A DNA stretch of 50,804 nt from Candidatus Woesebacteria bacterium GW2011_GWB1_33_38 (lineage in GTDB: Bacteria > Patescibacteriota > Microgenomatia > UBA8517), in NCBI GenBank assembly GCA_000990005.1, contig LBPF01000005.1, positions 1 to 50,804 on the forward strand. The letters are read 5' to 3'. The position numbers and the translations under genes are program-made. A model generated the notes under the pieces. The model made no database searches. It saw only the letters and a list, made by a program, of their open reading frames with translations, and had not been told where the DNA came from. Below are positions 9,215-19,762 of the stretch, piece by piece. Each line of letters starts with the position of its first letter. The first letter of the stretch is position 1.

Positions 9215-10443
9215 TTTAATATATTTTTTAACACTAATTTATGATGGTATCTTCTGGCAAATCTGTGGGCTTCATCTCGAATACGAGAAACTAATTGCAG
9301 GGTCCAACCTTGCAATCTAACTTTTTTGCTGTTTGGAAGAACAAGTCTATCAGGGTTTTTGGCTATACCAACAACGGGGATTTTAAATTGTAAAAATTCT
9401 TTGTCAAAAATTTTTACTTGTCCCAATCCCCCATCAACAATAATTAAATTAGGTTTCCCCCAATCGTCTAAATGCTTGATTCTTCTTTTGGCAATTTCTT
9501 TCATAGAATCATAGTCACTATTTCCTTTTGACTGTTTAATTTTAAAATGTCTGTAATATTCATGTTCCATTTGGCCATCAATTGCAACAACCATTGAAGC
9601 TGTAGCTGAAGAACCTGATAAATGTGCGATATCAAAACACTCTATACGATGCAAGGAAATAGGTAATATGTAATAAGTAATAAGTAATTTTCTTAAGTTT
9701 TTTAGTTCTTCATTTCTTAAGTCTTCTGTAAGATTTGGGTTAGTTAAAAAACTTTTTTCATCAATTCTTTTTTGTGTAATATAGTCTAAAGCTTGTATTT
9801 TGTCTCTAATTATTTTAGCTTCTTCATATTTTTCTAGTTTAGAAAGTGAATTCATTTCCTTTTCAAGTAACTTTCTAACTACATTAAACTTTCTAGACAA
9901 AATAAGTTTTATATTTCTTATGTTTTTTCTATATATCTTTATATCTTTGTCACTTAATATCTTGTTAGGACAAGGATTACAAAGACCTAAATGACTATAT
10001 AGACAAGGTTTTTTAGCTAATTTATGATCTGAAAAAGGAAATACTCTTCTAATTAATTTAAGAATTGTTTTTACATTAGAGCTATTAGGAAATGGTCCAT
10101 AGTTACCATTTTTACGAGAAGTGATAACTCTTGGATATTCTTCATTTGTTATTTCAATATATAAGGCATGTTTATCATCTTTTAATAAAATGTTGTATTT
10201 TGGTTTCCAAATTTTTATTAAATAGGATTCTAATAGAAGCGATTCAAGGTCAGAATTTACTCTAATAAAAGTTATTCTATCTGCTTCCTCAACCATTCTT
10301 CTGGTTTTTATACCTAGATTTACTTGGAAGTAACTTAAAAGTCTGGACTTTAAATTTACCGATTTTCCGATGTAGATTCTGGTTTTGCTTTTCCAGAATG
10401 TATAAACACCCGGAACGCTTGGCCAATTTTTGTTAATTTCCAT
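9211..10443 (-). CDS. uvrC: Excinuclease ABC subunit UvrC, short form
   Basis: GIY-YIG-like PGVYTFWKSKTRIYIGKSVNLKSRLLSYF; IECFDIAHLSGSSATASMVV; RIRDEAHRFARRYH. Confidence 0.92.
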   Translation of the reverse strand: MEINKNWPSVPGVYTFWKSKTRIYIGKSVNLKSRLLSYFQVNLGIKTRRMVEEADRITFIRVNSDLESLLLESYLIKIWKPKYNILLKDDKHALYIEITNEEYPRVITSRKNGNYGPFPNSSNVKTILKLIRRVFPFSDHKLAKKPCLYSHLGLCNPCPNKILSDKDIKIYRKNIRNIKLILSRKFNVVRKLLEKEMNSLSKLEKYEEAKIIRDKIQALDYITQKRIDEKSFLTNPNLTEDLRNEELKNLRKLLITYYILPISLHRIECFDIAHLSGSSATASMVVAIDGQMEHEYYRHFKIKQSKGNSDYDSMKEIAKRRIKHLDDWGKPNLIIVDGGLGQVKIFDKEFLQFKIPVVGIAKNPDRLVLPNSKKVRLQGWTLQLVSRIRDEAHRFARRYHHKLVLKNILN

Positions 10444-12233
10444 TTTTTTAATCTAAATAAAATTGTAACGATAATTGATATAGTAACAATAAAAACGAAC
10501 AACAAATTATAGATCAAAATTTCTTTTTTTGTTGTTTTAATTGTTATCTCCTGATCTTGCACTAAGACTTTAACAGTATCTGGTGTTTTTGTAGCTAAAA
10601 ATGAAAAAGGTATGTCAATTGAAGACTTATAGCTACTAAAAGGGAGCAAATTATTAATTGTTGTATTTGTATTAACCTCTGTTTTGTCAAAATATACCTT
10701 CGGAGTTAAGTTGTAAATTGCAGTTGGACCGTTGTTTATTATTTCAAATTCTAATTTATTAGAGACCAAAGGTATCCAGCCTGACAATTTGGCATTTAAT
10801 AAAAGTTTTGTATTTCGCTCCTTAGGCAATTCACCAAAGGATACAAAGACATCCTTTTGTGGATTAGTTCCCAGTTTGTAGCTTCCTGCTGCATATGGAA
10901 ATTTTGAATTTTGTCCGTGCATTACAAATGAAAAATGCCTTAGATCAAGTTTATTAAAATAATCAACTCCTCCTGTAGTTGAACCCCAGGTTGGATCAAT
11001 TGGAATCCAGGCACTTTTTTCCGAGTCAAAATATTCAGGCCAGGCATGGAGAACATCATTAACCAAAGAAAGTGGTTGAATATCAGGATTTTCAGTATAG
11101 GCAAATCCGTTGACTTCTCTTGCAGGGATTCCTGCGGCACGAGACAAAGCTATAAAAAGGTCGGTAAACTCCATACAAATAGCATTATTTTCATACTGGA
11201 GGGCCTTAAGGGCACCAAATCTTTCTACATTTGGTTGAACTCGTTGAAAATCATATTTTAACTTTGTTGATACAAAATCATAAATTGCCTTGGGGGTTTT
11301 TAATTCTTTGGCCAATTTAATTATTTCAGGGTTATCTGATTGCCAGTACTCATCAGTTTTTAATGAAGCATTTAAAGATTCTTGGGATGGAGTCAAGAAA
11401 GCCCTAAGGGGTGAAAATATTTGAACATTGCCCGAAGCTACAACATCAACTCTCTCACGAGACTTTAGTGTATAAGTTGCAATCCAATTTCCATCTAAAT
11501 CTACTTTTATATCAGTGGGTTTTGGAACTAAATTTGTATAATATACTCTCTGAAATGCAGTATCTGGAGGTAATGTAATTTCAGTTAAAGCCTCATGGGT
11601 TAGAGGGTTTTCAAGATGGTAATTTAGAGTAAATGAAAAGACTTGAAATTCACCAAAACCTGCCGTAATCCCAGTTTTAGTTACATCAGTCTTATTAAAT
11701 TTGTAGTGAACATAGCCATTGTACTTAAATTTTTCGCGAGGTAGAGGTGAAATATAAGCTTCTTGACCTAATTTTTCTGGGATCAGTAAATTTACATAAT
11801 AATTATTAAAGGTTGTATTCTCAGACAATCTAGGGATTGATATTTCCCATACCTCACCCGTTCTAATTGCAAAAGAACTTTCTTCAAAACTGATCCAGAA
11901 ATTTCTTGACTTGTCTTTTCCAACAACTGCATCGTTAAATTTAATAGCAATTATTGTTTTTGATTCATTTGTAGTAGTTTCAACCACCAATGGACCGTTT
12001 GTGTCATAGCCTAAAATATTTTTAGGATTAATAGAATCTAAAATGATTGTGTAAGAAGTTGCATAGAGGTTACTAAAAACATTAGTTAATATTATTTTGT
12101 TTGTAACCTCAGTAATACCTGATTCTTTGACTGAATAAGTTACATCAACATCTGTTGTGAATTCCCCCTCAGCCCTTGCAGGGCAAGTGAATAGTGAAAA
12201 CAATAAAACTAAAACAGCAAAAATCCTTTTCAT
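10356..12233 (-). CDS. Transglutaminase-like domain protein with signal peptide and C-terminal TM
   Basis: AICMEFTDLFIALSRAAGIPAREVNGFAY..HAWPEYFDSEKSAWIPIDPTWG. Confidence 0.88.
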   Translation of the reverse strand: MKRIFAVLVLLFSLFTCPARAEGEFTTDVDVTYSVKESGITEVTNKIILTNVFSNLYATSYTIILDSINPKNILGYDTNGPLVVETTTNESKTIIAIKFNDAVVGKDKSRNFWISFEESSFAIRTGEVWEISIPRLSENTTFNNYYVNLLIPEKLGQEAYISPLPREKFKYNGYVHYKFNKTDVTKTGITAGFGEFQVFSFTLNYHLENPLTHEALTEITLPPDTAFQRVYYTNLVPKPTDIKVDLDGNWIATYTLKSRERVDVVASGNVQIFSPLRAFLTPSQESLNASLKTDEYWQSDNPEIIKLAKELKTPKAIYDFVSTKLKYDFQRVQPNVERFGALKALQYENNAICMEFTDLFIALSRAAGIPAREVNGFAYTENPDIQPLSLVNDVLHAWPEYFDSEKSAWIPIDPTWGSTTGGVDYFNKLDLRHFSFVMHGQNSKFPYAAGSYKLGTNPQKDVFVSFGELPKERNTKLLLNAKLSGWIPLVSNKLEFEIINNGPTAIYNLTPKVYFDKTEVNTNTTINNLLPFSSYKSSIDIPFSFLATKTPDTVKVLVQDQEITIKTTKKEILIYNLLFVFIVTISIIVTILFRLKKWKLTKIGQAFRVFIHSGKAKPESTSENR

Positions 12234-12275
12234 TTAACTATTGTAACAAATGCCATGAAGTATTATAACTAACTA

Positions 12276-12662
12276 ATGACTAAAGTTTCTAAACAAACGT
12301 CAATAACCCTAGAGAATTTGATACCTGCGATCAAAGACGCAATTTTACCTGAAATAAATAAAAAATTTGCTGAGATAGACCTTCAATTTTCTAAAGTAAG
12401 TAAACAATTTAAGTCCGTCAGAAGTGATTTAGCAGCAGTAGTACATAAAGTAAATGACTTAAATGAAAAAGTTGATGATATAGCTGAAAGTATAAAATAT
12501 TTACCCACCACCGAGATTTATTTAGCGAGTCAAGACAAACTCATGGGTGAATTGAAAAAATCCGAAGAAGCAGCAACTATAACGACTCAACATTATATAG
12601 ACACTAGCGACAGAATTGATAAAATCGACAATTATTTAAATTTTAATTCGAATATAATGTAA
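12276..12662 (+). CDS. Coiled-coil hypothetical protein
   Basis: 128 aa, heptad-like KVNDLNEKVDDIAESI. Confidence 0.65.
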   Translation: MTKVSKQTSITLENLIPAIKDAILPEINKKFAEIDLQFSKVSKQFKSVRSDLAAVVHKVNDLNEKVDDIAESIKYLPTTEIYLASQDKLMGELKKSEEAATITTQHYIDTSDRIDKIDNYLNFNSNIM

Positions 12663-12672
12663 AATATTTACC

Positions 12673-13291
<619 letters not shown>

Positions 13292-13313
<22 letters not shown>

Positions 13314-13489
13314 GTGTATTGGGAGAGTATAGCCCTAAATTTTGGAAAGGACTAATAAAACAGAATGGGGAATTAGACCAACTTTGTTCAACAATATTAC
13401 TAACTCCTGACATCCAAAACTCAAAAAGAATGGTAGTTTATGATAGCGATCTATCGACCATGATAAAACAAAAAATAGACAAGGTTTAA
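13292..13489 (+). CDS. Hypothetical protein or frameshifted C-terminus of the preceding gene
   Basis: Overlaps the preceding ORF by 22 nt in another frame; GNACLGVLGEYSPKFWKG. Confidence 0.5.
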
Positions 13490-16263
13490 AGGTATTTTCC
13501 TGTTATGGAATTTAGGTTTTTTTTGATGTCTTTTGGTGTCCCTACTGCAATAAGTTCTCCTCCTTTATCTCCTCCTTCAGGTCCTAAATCAACTATCCAG
13601 TCTGAATTTTTTATAACATCTAAGTTATGTTCAATTACACAAACGGTATTTCCCTTTGCGACTAGGAGTCGCAAAACTTTAAGAAGTTTTTCCACATCTG
13701 CAAAATGAAGTCCTGTTGTAGGTTCATCCAAAATATAAAATGTCTTTCCAGTTGATCTTTTCGAAAGTTCTGTTGCAAGTTTTACTCTTTGTGCTTCTCC
13801 ACCTGAAAGAGTTGTTGCTGGTTGACCTAATTGCATATAACCTAAACCCACATCCTCCAAAGTTTCCAATTTTTCATAAATCTTAGGATGAGATGAAAAG
13901 AAACTTAACGCATCACATACTGTTAAGTCTAAAACTTCTGAAATGTTTTTAGATTTATATGTGATTTCTAATGTTTGTGAATTATAACGTTTGCTATGGC
14001 AAACTTCACAAGATACCCAAATGTCACTCATAAATTGCATCTCAATTTTTGTCTGTCCTTGGCCTTCACAAGCTTCACATCTACCTCCTTTTAAATTAAA
14101 TGAAAATTGGCCTTTTTTAAAGCCTAAGGTTTTTGCTTCGCGAGTTAGGGCAAAGATATCTCTAATTGGATCAAATAATCCAGTGTAAGTTGCAGGGTTA
14201 CTCCTTGGAGTTCTACCTATTGGAGACTGGTCTATTAATATAGCTTTATCTATATTTTCAATGCCTTCAATCCTTTTGTGAGCCCCTACATCATCTTTGA
14301 AAAAAGGATTAAAATGTTGTTGTAGTGCAGGATAAACTGTCTCAACTAAAAGTGTTGACTTTCCTGATCCAGAGACTCCTGTAATACAGATAAACTTACC
14401 CAGGGTAAATTCAACATCAATATTTTTTAAATTAAACTGTTGTGCACCATATACTGTTAATTTAGAATCAGGAATTAATAATTGATTAGAAATTGGAACC
14501 GAAATTTTTCGTCTATGTGAAAGGTACGCTCCAGTTATTGATTTTTTGTTATTCATAATCTCGTGAGGAGTTCCTGAGGCGACCAGTTCCCCTCCATTTT
14601 TACCTGCTCCTGGGCCAAAATCTGCCATGAAGTCAGCTTGTCTCATCATTTCTTCATCGTGTTCAACTACAACTACACTATTTCCCAAATCTCTTAAATG
14701 TTTTAGAGTATCAATTAATTTTTGATTGTCTTTTTGATGGAGACCAATTGTGGGTTCATCTAATACATAAAGAACTCCTGTTAAACCAGATCCAATTTGA
14801 CTTGCAAGGCGTATTCTTTGGGCTTCTCCTCCTGAAAGCGTACCAGCAACCCTATCAAGAGTTAAATAATCAAGGCCTACCGATTGTAAAAATTTAAGTC
14901 TACCTTGAATTTCACTAATTATTAATTTGCCTATCTCTATTTCTTTTGAATTAATTAACTTATTTTGTATCAATGAATCAATCCATTGATACAAGTTTGT
15001 AACTGAGAGATGAGTAATTTCTGATATATTTTTGCTATTAATAGTTATTGCTAAACTTTCTTTTTTAAGTCTTGCACCTTCACAACCTTCACAAATCTGC
15101 TCTCTCATGTATTTCTCGAATTCAAATTTTACGTATTCTGACTCGGTTTTTTTATATCTTGATTCCATTCTCCTAACAACATCTCTTTCTATAATTATTC
15201 TTTTTTCTCGTCCTAAATCCTTAAATGGAGTATGGGTATTTATATTATTTACTTCACATAAATTAATAATTTTTTGTGAATACCATGTTTCTCTTTCAAA
15301 CATTGAGGAAAACGGTAATATTGCCCCTTCCATGATTGATAATTCTTCTGAAAAAACCAAGTTAGGCACAACTTTTAATAGCTTTCCTAAACCAGTACAA
15401 ATGGGGCATGCTCCATGTGGAGAGTTAAAAGAAAAGCTTCTAGGTTCTATCTCTGGCAAAGAAATATTGTCTTTTGGGCAAGAAAATTTTTCTGAATAAA
15501 GGTGGTCAGTAAAATCTGTAGGATATTCAGGGATGGTAAAAGAAGGGTCTTTAACTTCGCAGGTAATTACATATCCATCCGAAAGTTTTAAAGCTTGGCT
15601 AACAGAATCAAAAAGTCGTGATTGCAAGGTCTGACCTTGCAATGTTAGTTTGTCAACAACAACGTCAATTGTATGTTTATTGGTCTTGATAAGTGTGAAA
15701 TCATCATTTAGTTCTTTAAAATGACCATCTATTCTTACCCGTGAATAGCCTTTAGACCTTAGATTTTCAAAAAGTGCAGAGAATTCTCCTTTTTTGTCTT
15801 TAACAACTGGAGACAAAAGGTAAAACTTGCCACGTTTTGACATAATCTGGTTAACCATTTCTTCTAACGATTGTTGAGCTATCTCATCACCACAAACAGG
15901 ACAATGTGGGTGTCCAACCCTAGCAAACAATAGTCTTAAGTAATCATATATTTCAGTCACAGTTCCAACTGTTGAACGAGGGTTTCTAGCAGTTGTTTTT
16001 TGATCAATTGAAATTGCAGGAGAAAGCCCAGTTATTGAATCAACATCTGGCTTATCCATAATACCTAAAAACTGACGGGCATAGGTAGAAAGACTTTCTA
16101 CATATCTCCTTTGACCTTCTGCATATAAAGTATCGAAAGCAAAAGAACTTTTTCCACTACCTGATACACCTGTTAAAACAACAAGTTTATTTTTGGGGAT
16201 ATCAAGGTTTACATTTTTTAAATTGTGTTGTCTTGCCCCTTTGACTGAGATAAAATCATTCAT
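13486..16263 (-). CDS. uvrA: Excinuclease ABC subunit UvrA
   Basis: GVSGSGKSSFAFDTLYAEGQRRYVESLSTYARQFL; TLSGGEAQRIRLASQIGSGL. Confidence 0.97.
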   Translation of the reverse strand: MNDFISVKGARQHNLKNVNLDIPKNKLVVLTGVSGSGKSSFAFDTLYAEGQRRYVESLSTYARQFLGIMDKPDVDSITGLSPAISIDQKTTARNPRSTVGTVTEIYDYLRLLFARVGHPHCPVCGDEIAQQSLEEMVNQIMSKRGKFYLLSPVVKDKKGEFSALFENLRSKGYSRVRIDGHFKELNDDFTLIKTNKHTIDVVVDKLTLQGQTLQSRLFDSVSQALKLSDGYVITCEVKDPSFTIPEYPTDFTDHLYSEKFSCPKDNISLPEIEPRSFSFNSPHGACPICTGLGKLLKVVPNLVFSEELSIMEGAILPFSSMFERETWYSQKIINLCEVNNINTHTPFKDLGREKRIIIERDVVRRMESRYKKTESEYVKFEFEKYMREQICEGCEGARLKKESLAITINSKNISEITHLSVTNLYQWIDSLIQNKLINSKEIEIGKLIISEIQGRLKFLQSVGLDYLTLDRVAGTLSGGEAQRIRLASQIGSGLTGVLYVLDEPTIGLHQKDNQKLIDTLKHLRDLGNSVVVVEHDEEMMRQADFMADFGPGAGKNGGELVASGTPHEIMNNKKSITGAYLSHRRKISVPISNQLLIPDSKLTVYGAQQFNLKNIDVEFTLGKFICITGVSGSGKSTLLVETVYPALQQHFNPFFKDDVGAHKRIEGIENIDKAILIDQSPIGRTPRSNPATYTGLFDPIRDIFALTREAKTLGFKKGQFSFNLKGGRCEACEGQGQTKIEMQFMSDIWVSCEVCHSKRYNSQTLEITYKSKNISEVLDLTVCDALSFFSSHPKIYEKLETLEDVGLGYMQLGQPATTLSGGEAQRVKLATELSKRSTGKTFYILDEPTTGLHFADVEKLLKVLRLLVAKGNTVCVIEHNLDVIKNSDWIVDLGPEGGDKGGELIAVGTPKDIKKNLNSITGKYL
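15621..15643. repeat. Palindrome ATTGCAAGGT-CTG-ACCTTGCAAT inside uvrA
   Basis: 10-bp perfect stem, 3-nt loop. Confidence 0.85.
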
Positions 16264-16282
16264 GGATGTATAATTATACAGT
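16264..16282. promoter_or_regulatory. Symmetric bidirectional promoter for uvrA and uppP
   Basis: Perfect palindrome TGTATAATTATACA gives TATAAT on both strands, 8-9 nt from each start codon. Confidence 0.65.
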
Positions 16283-17059
16283 ATGAATCTATTTCAGGCA
16301 CTGCTGTTATCTATAGTCGAAGGTATAACTGAATTTTTACCTATTAGCTCCACTGGACATTTGATTTTAGTTTCAAATCTACTTAAAATTCCTCAAACTG
16401 AATTTGTTAAATCTTTTGAAATTGTAATCCAGCTTGGAGCAATTTTAGCAGTAGTAGCTATTTACTTTAGAAAAATCATAACCAATTTAGATGCTAAATT
16501 GTGGAAAAATATTATAGTTGCCTTTTTACCATCTGCAATATTTGGTCTTATTTTTTACAAATACATCAAGTTGTACTTGATTGGCAATTCTACAGTTGTA
16601 ATTTGGAGTCTATTAATCGGTGGCATAGTAATGCTACTATTTGAGAAATCCCACATCGGGAGTGGATTACTATTGTCACCTCGGGATATTTCGTTTAAAA
16701 AATATTTTTTAATAGGATTATTTCAGATACTATCGATGATTCCAGGGATATCAAGAGCCTTTGCCACAATTTTTGGAGGCATGGCAGTCGGTATGAATCG
16801 AAAAGAAGCCGTAGAATTTTCATTTTTATTAGCAATTCCTACAATGCTTGGTGCTACTGTGCTAGATTTAGCAAAGTCCGATATGTCCGTCTGGTCTGCT
16901 GTAGACGGTAGACTATTAGCTATTGGCTTTGTTGGTAGTTTCATTACAGCCTATATCGTAATTAAATGGCTAATCACCTTCGTTCAAACTCACAATTTTG
17001 TTGTTTTCGGATGGTATAGAATTATATTGGCACTTCTATTTTTCGTATTCGGTCTCTAA
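16283..17059 (+). CDS. uppP: Undecaprenyl-diphosphatase UppP/BacA
   Basis: SIVEGITEFLPISSTGHLIL; GLFQILSMIPGISRAFATIFGGMAVGMNRKEAVEFSFLLAIP. Confidence 0.95.
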   Translation: MNLFQALLLSIVEGITEFLPISSTGHLILVSNLLKIPQTEFVKSFEIVIQLGAILAVVAIYFRKIITNLDAKLWKNIIVAFLPSAIFGLIFYKYIKLYLIGNSTVVIWSLLIGGIVMLLFEKSHIGSGLLLSPRDISFKKYFLIGLFQILSMIPGISRAFATIFGGMAVGMNRKEAVEFSFLLAIPTMLGATVLDLAKSDMSVWSAVDGRLLAIGFVGSFITAYIVIKWLITFVQTHNFVVFGWYRIILALLFFVFGL

Positions 17060-19004
17060 TTTCGGCCGCAAGTTCAAAGTTTAGGTCGTGGGCGGCAAGA
17101 ATCATTTCTTTCTTTAAATCTTTAATATATTTATTTTTGTCCATAGGTGTTAAACAATTTGTATCGATTGCTAGGATTGGTGTTACTAATTCCTTATTTC
17201 TCTCTACTAACTTCTCCCTTAATGGTTTTGAAATTGATTTTGGTGTAATTCCATATTTTTTGTTCATAGCAATTTGATATTCTCTTCTTCTTTTTACTTC
17301 TGAAAGAGCTCTTTCCATGCTTCCAGTAATGCGATCGGCATACATTATAACTCTTCCTTTTACATGTCTGGCTGCTCTTCCCATTGTTTGAATAAGTGAG
17401 GTCTGACTTCTTAAAAACCCTTCTTTATCAGCATCAAGTATCGCAACAAGCCCAACCTCAGGTAAATCAAGTCCCTCTCTTAAGAGATTAATACCAACTA
17501 AACAATCATATTTTCCATTTCTTAAATTATCTAAAATATCAGTTCTATCGAGAGTTTTAACATCAGAATGCAGGTATGCAACCTTTAAACCCTGTTCTTC
17601 AAGATATGCTGATAAGTCCTCTGCTGTGCGTTTTGTGAGTGTCGTTACCAAGACTCTTCTTTTTTCTTTTACTTCCTTCTTAATTTCCTCTATAACATCT
17701 GCTACTTGATGAGTTGTGGGTTTAACAGTAACTTCAGGGTCTGGAATTCCTGTTGGTCTTAGAAGTTGTTCAGTAATATTACCCTCTGACATTGATAGTT
17801 CCCATTCATCTGGAGTAGCACTAAGCGAGATGAAATTGGGAATTTTTCGCATGAATTCATCAAATTTTAAAGGCCTGTTATCAAGTGCCGAAGGAAGTCT
17901 AAAACCATAATCTATTAATGTTGTTTTTCTTGAAAAGTCACCTGCAAACATGCCTCTAACCTGTGGGAATGTAATATGACTTTCATCTACAACTACCAAC
18001 CAATCATCTAAGTTTTGTTTTTTAAAATAATCAAGAAGTGAGTAAGGAGCATCTCCGGCATTTCTACCATCAAAGTATCTTGAATAATTTTCAATTCCTT
18101 TGACATATCCTATCTCTTTAATCATTTCTAGATCATAGGTGACACGTTGACTCAGTCTTTGGGCTTCCAAAAGTTTATTTTGTTTTCTTAACTCACTTAC
18201 ACGCTTATCAAGATCTATTTTAATTTGATCAAATGCAGATTTATGAGTCTTAGGGTCAGTAATAAAATGTTTGGCAGGATATAATGTGAACGGTGAACTG
18301 TGAACAGTGATCAGTGAGCCACTAACAGCATGGATAGAGGAAACTTTTTTGATTACACCTTCCGATTCCTCAATCCTAATTCCTATATCTTGATATGCCG
18401 GATAGACATCAATTATTTCTCCCCTTACTCTAAATGTTCCCCTATTAAATCCAAATTCAGACCTTTCATACTGCAAATCCAAAAGTCTATTAATTACTTG
18501 GTCTCTAGTAACTTTCATTCCTGTTACAAATTCAAAGGCAAATTTGCCATATTCATTTGGAGATCCAATGTTATAGATACAAGAAACTGAAGCTACTACA
18601 ATACAATCTTTTCTAGTCAAAAGATTTGTAGTCGCTGCAAGCCTGAGTTTATCTATTAGTTCATTAATTGCAGAATCTTTTTCAATATAAGTATCAGTTG
18701 ATGGAATATAACTTTCTGGTTGATAATAATCATAGTAAGAAACAAAATAACTTACCGCATTTTCAGGAAACAAGTCTCTCATTTCCTGATAAAGTTGCGC
18801 TGCCAAAGTTTTATTATGAGAAATGATTAGTGTTGGTTTTTGCAACTTTTCAATTACATTAGCAACTGTAAAAGTTTTTCCAGATCCAGTTACACCCAAA
18901 AGTGTTTGGTATTTAACTTTCTTTTTAATATTACTAACCAATTTATCAACTGCCTTTTGTTGTTCTGGGATTAGTTTATGTGGGCTGCTTAACTTAAAAT
19001 TCAT
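17022..19004 (-). CDS. uvrB: Excinuclease ABC subunit UvrB
   Basis: TLLGVTGSGKTFTVANVI; YYDYYQPESYIPSTDTYIEKDSAIN; GINLLREGLDLPEV. Confidence 0.97.
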   Translation of the reverse strand: MNFKLSSPHKLIPEQQKAVDKLVSNIKKKVKYQTLLGVTGSGKTFTVANVIEKLQKPTLIISHNKTLAAQLYQEMRDLFPENAVSYFVSYYDYYQPESYIPSTDTYIEKDSAINELIDKLRLAATTNLLTRKDCIVVASVSCIYNIGSPNEYGKFAFEFVTGMKVTRDQVINRLLDLQYERSEFGFNRGTFRVRGEIIDVYPAYQDIGIRIEESEGVIKKVSSIHAVSGSLITVHSSPFTLYPAKHFITDPKTHKSAFDQIKIDLDKRVSELRKQNKLLEAQRLSQRVTYDLEMIKEIGYVKGIENYSRYFDGRNAGDAPYSLLDYFKKQNLDDWLVVVDESHITFPQVRGMFAGDFSRKTTLIDYGFRLPSALDNRPLKFDEFMRKIPNFISLSATPDEWELSMSEGNITEQLLRPTGIPDPEVTVKPTTHQVADVIEEIKKEVKEKRRVLVTTLTKRTAEDLSAYLEEQGLKVAYLHSDVKTLDRTDILDNLRNGKYDCLVGINLLREGLDLPEVGLVAILDADKEGFLRSQTSLIQTMGRAARHVKGRVIMYADRITGSMERALSEVKRRREYQIAMNKKYGITPKSISKPLREKLVERNKELVTPILAIDTNCLTPMDKNKYIKDLKKEMILAAHDLNFELAAEIRDRIRKIEVPI

Positions 19005-19030
19005 AGACGTATTTTAACATAACATCTGTT

Positions 19031-19064
19031 AGGTTCGGAACCCGAACTTACGGGTTCCGAACCT
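19031..19064. repeat. Palindrome AGGTTCGGAACCCG-aactta-CGGGTTCCGAACCT between uvrB and lexA
   Basis: 14-bp perfect stem, 6-nt loop; related sequence at 35239-35269. Confidence 0.9.
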
Positions 19065-19126
19065 GTAAGTACATGAGATAGAAAGATATAGTTGACTCAT
19101 TCGGTCTTTATTTGTATATTTTAAAT

Positions 19127-19762
19127 ATGGCAGTTTCAAGAACAGCTCCAGTAATTTACAAAAGGCAGGCCCAAATTTTGGACTTTATCAAACAGTCGAT
19201 TGAAAACACTGGTTTTGCCCCAACTTTAAGAGACATCGCAAATGCAATTGGTGTTAATTCTCTAGCTACTGTTCATGAACATATTCAAGGATTAGTTGAG
19301 AAAGGGTTGTTAAAAAGAACTTCAGGCAGACTTAGAAAAATGGAATTAACAACTGACATTAATATTAATAACGAGGGAATAACTGTTCCAATATTAGGCT
19401 ACATTGCAGCAGGATCTCCAATTGAACCCATGATTGACCCTAATGCTCACATGTCAATTCCTCCTAATTTTGCCAGTAAAACCAAAAGAGTTTATGTACT
19501 TCAGGTTAGAGGCCAATCAATGATTGAAGACCACATTGATGATGGTGATTTTGTAATTTGTGAACAAACTGAAACTGCAACAAACGGCGAAATTGTAGTA
19601 GCACTTCTCAAGAATGGCATGGCCACATTAAAAAGATATTTTAAAGAAGCGACACGCATAAGGCTTGAGCCTGCAAATGCTACAATGTCTCCTATCTTTG
19701 CAAAAGAAGTTGTAATTCAAGGAAGAGTTGTTGGACTAATTAGAAAATACAAATCCTTCTAA
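19127..19762 (+). CDS. lexA: LexA repressor
   Basis: wHTH N-terminus FAPTLRDIANAIGVNSLATVHEHIQGL; cleavage site YIAAGSP; QVRGQSMIEDHIDDGDFVI. Confidence 0.94.
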   Translation: MAVSRTAPVIYKRQAQILDFIKQSIENTGFAPTLRDIANAIGVNSLATVHEHIQGLVEKGLLKRTSGRLRKMELTTDININNEGITVPILGYIAAGSPIEPMIDPNAHMSIPPNFASKTKRVYVLQVRGQSMIEDHIDDGDFVICEQTETATNGEIVVALLKNGMATLKRYFKEATRIRLEPANATMSPIFAKEVVIQGRVVGLIRKYKSF

